This document shows, one piece after another, positions 62,445 through 64,000 of a DNA stretch of 64,000 nucleotides. Positions within the stretch are counted from its first letter, which is position 1, and each line of letters opens with the position of its first letter. The stretch is from Sphingomonadales bacterium EhC05 (GTDB taxonomy: Bacteria > Pseudomonadota > Alphaproteobacteria > Sphingomonadales > Sphingomonadaceae): assembly GCA_001650955.1 (NCBI GenBank), contig LXYP01000026.1, positions 100,896 to 164,895 of the forward strand. The letters run 5' to 3'. The notes beneath the pieces are model-generated. The model was not told the origin of the DNA. It made no database searches and was given only the letters and a program-made list of their open reading frames with translations. The position numbers and the translations under genes are program-made.

Positions 62445-63056
62445 ATGAAACGCAGAACCATATTGAAAACAGGCCTTTTAGGCCTTGGCTCCGGATTGGG
62501 TGCGCTGGCATCGCCCGGGTTTCCCGCCATCGCCAGGTCCCCTTCTTTGCTTGATCCGAAGTTACTGACGCGAGCCAAGGCCGCACTGGAAAAACATAGC
62601 CTTTCGATATCTCATCAAGATGTTATCGGGATTGCCGATTATGCGCTCCACTCGGCCAAGCCGCGTTTTCATCTGGTCGATATGGTCAGCGGCCGCACGA
62701 CATCTTTGTTGGTGGCACATGGCAAGGGATCAGACAAAAAGCACACCGGCTGGCTGCAGCATTTTTCCAATGTCCCTGGCTCTGAAGCATCGTCCGGCGG
62801 TAGCTATTTGACCGCCGAAGCCTATGTCGGCAAACATGGTCAGTCTCGCCGTCTCACTGGATTGGAACCGAGCAATGATATGGCTTATCAGCGCGCCATT
62901 GTGATCCACGGGGCATGGTATATCGGTGACAAGATGCTCAGTCAACAGGGAAAAATTGGGCGTAGCCAGGGCTGCTTTGCCTTTGCGGAAACTGATCTCA
63001 ATCAAATTCTTCAACGGCTCGGCACGGGGCGATTGCTATACGCCGATAAGGGTTGA
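62445..63056 (+). CDS. Murein L,D-transpeptidase catalytic-domain family protein (YkuD_2)
   Basis: The 203-residue protein begins MKRRTILKTGLLGLGSGLG, a twin-arginine-like (RR) signal. The mature part has HLVDMVSGRTTSLLVAHGKGS, VIHGAWYIGD and the final RSQGCFAFAE, with the catalytic Cys, typical of the YkuD_2 subgroup found in Gram-negatives. It is divergent from the larger L,D-transpeptidase. Its end overlaps the convergent Usp gene by 21 bases. Confidence 0.8.
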   Translation: MKRRTILKTGLLGLGSGLGALASPGFPAIARSPSLLDPKLLTRAKAALEKHSLSISHQDVIGIADYALHSAKPRFHLVDMVSGRTTSLLVAHGKGSDKKHTGWLQHFSNVPGSEASSGGSYLTAEAYVGKHGQSRRLTGLEPSNDMAYQRAIVIHGAWYIGDKMLSQQGKIGRSQGCFAFAETDLNQILQRLGTGRLLYADKG

Positions 63057-63905
63057 AACTGAATTTTGGGGCGCGGCTTGTTGGGAATCGCGCACCATCA
63101 TGACATCCTGTTTTACCCAGCTGAGAAGCACGCGCGCATTATTGCCCATGCTGGCGCGCATGAATCCACTTTTGCCATGAGTGCCCAGGACCACGAGATC
63201 GGATTGCACTTCCTGGATCTTTTTGAACAATACGACACCGAGCTCACCCTTTTCATTCGAAGCCTGCAACCGTTTGAATGTGGCATTGTCGATCGTGGTC
63301 TGCGCCAAAAACCGTTCCATAAACTTGGCTTCTTCAGCGCCGATCTCCTTTGTGATCTGATCAGATTTCAACCAACCACTATAGGGAACATTATATGCGT
63401 GTACGAGATGGAGCGGCACCTCTGGGAAAAATTCGGCCGCTTTTTTGAGCGCCGTCATCGAACAATCTGAGAAATCAGTCGCGATCAATATACTACGATA
63501 GGGATTGATCGGCTTACGCTTGATGATCAGTACAGGGACATGGGCATTGCGAACGATATGGTCCACTGGAGAGCCGAGGAAAATATCGCTAAATCCGTCA
63601 TAATGGCCAACACCAGTGACAATCAGCCCGCAGCGTTCCCGCTTGGCGGTCTCGATCACGAGTTCGCCAATATAACCCATTTCGATGATGAATTGCACAT
63701 CGACATCGGTCTCAGGCAGTTCCTCTTCCAATTGGATACGTGCCTCTTTCGGGACCAGTCCCTTTTTCTTGGCTTGTTTGGGATCGAGCACATGGACGAC
63801 GATCAAGCGTGTGTCCCACATCTTCGCCAACATCAGTGCACGATCTAAAGCTCGATCACAGCGCGCTGTCATATCCGTTGCCAGAAGGATGGGTTTGCTC
63901 TTCAT
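63036..63905 (-). CDS. Universal stress protein, two tandem Usp domains
   Basis: The 289-residue protein has two UspA folds. The first has LIVTGVGHYDGFSDIFLGS; the second has VVLGTHGKSGFMRASMGNNARV with the G-2x-G-9x-G ATP-binding pattern. It is a second Usp pair within 5 kb, on the other strand. The start ATG 63905 has a weak upstream site. It could be co-regulated with the first Usp gene; no shared operator was found by eye. Confidence 0.88.
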   Translation of the reverse strand: MKSKPILLATDMTARCDRALDRALMLAKMWDTRLIVVHVLDPKQAKKKGLVPKEARIQLEEELPETDVDVQFIIEMGYIGELVIETAKRERCGLIVTGVGHYDGFSDIFLGSPVDHIVRNAHVPVLIIKRKPINPYRSILIATDFSDCSMTALKKAAEFFPEVPLHLVHAYNVPYSGWLKSDQITKEIGAEEAKFMERFLAQTTIDNATFKRLQASNEKGELGVVLFKKIQEVQSDLVVLGTHGKSGFMRASMGNNARVLLSWVKQDVMMVRDSQQAAPQNSVSTLIGV

Positions 63906-64000
63906 CTTGATACGACCATGTGCTGAAAACCATCCCTCATATCAAAATTTCAAATCGGGTGCAGGCCGCCCTTCCTCCTTTATACACCCTGGGCGGGGGG

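Overview
The window is a chromosomal segment from an alphaproteobacterium, most probably a marine-type member of the Sphingomonadales. The evidence is the GcrA cell-cycle regulator, the split ATP synthase locus with both b' and b subunits, the accD-folC / trpA-trpB-trpF-pyrF-lapA-purB gene order, and short palindromic repeats of the kind scattered through sphingomonad genomes. Genus is inferred, not shown. No phage, transposase, integrase or CRISPR array was seen.

Layout. 1-8.5 kb: the end of an unknown gene, a REC-EAL c-di-GMP phosphodiesterase, a run of very small genes, a class C-type serine hydrolase, a UvrD/PcrA helicase, RsmD, an RluB-type pseudouridine synthase and a DUF1223 protein. 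8.5-18.8 kb: an AmpG-like transporter and a TPR membrane protein, then a long minus-strand housekeeping run (purB, lapA-like, pyrF, trpF, trpB, a small membrane protein, trpA, accD, folC) whose junctions carry four palindromic repeats. 18.9-27 kb: a phosphofructokinase, a DoxX/NDH-2 fusion dehydrogenase, RadC and a ydbH-ynbE-ydbL envelope lipid-transport set ending in a strong terminator. 27-45 kb: a PAP2 phosphatase, the Fo part of ATP synthase (atpI-B-E-F'-F), uvrC-recO, leuB, metZ, apaG, a LysR regulator beside katG, a class A-type serine hydrolase overlapping parE, gcrA, an orphan ABC-2 permease and hspQ.

45.4-53.9 kb is the most coherent accessory block. Eight minus-strand genes are packed with overlaps or gaps of at most about 20 bases: a persulfide-dioxygenase-like metallohydrolase, two half-size YeeE/YedE transporters, a type II sulfide:quinone oxidoreductase, a SulP anion transporter and a bd-type oxidase of the cyanide-insensitive class (cioA, cioB, and a 49-residue DUF2474 peptide). 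Divergent to it are a 1-Cys peroxiredoxin and an ArsR regulator, with a TTACATA-AAC-TATGTAA palindrome in the shared promoter. Read together, this is a sulfide-detoxifying, sulfide-resistant respiratory module.

55-57.5 kb: next to a tRNA-Ser(CGA) lies a compact three-gene operon: a TupA-like ATP-grasp enzyme, a YqcI/YcgG (GntA/DcsA-type) heme N-oxygenase and a DUF1989 protein. All three families have links to peptide-bond or guanidine/urea chemistry, so it is a candidate undescribed small-molecule pathway.

57.6-64 kb: two proteins of unknown function, a universal stress protein coupled through a hairpin to a beta-CASP metallo-beta-lactamase RNA nuclease, two divergent L,D-transpeptidase-type proteins and a second universal stress protein. 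This looks like a stress and cell-wall set.

Gene starts were chosen from Shine-Dalgarno sequences, overlaps and family lengths. Functions rest on motifs read by eye; no database search was run.
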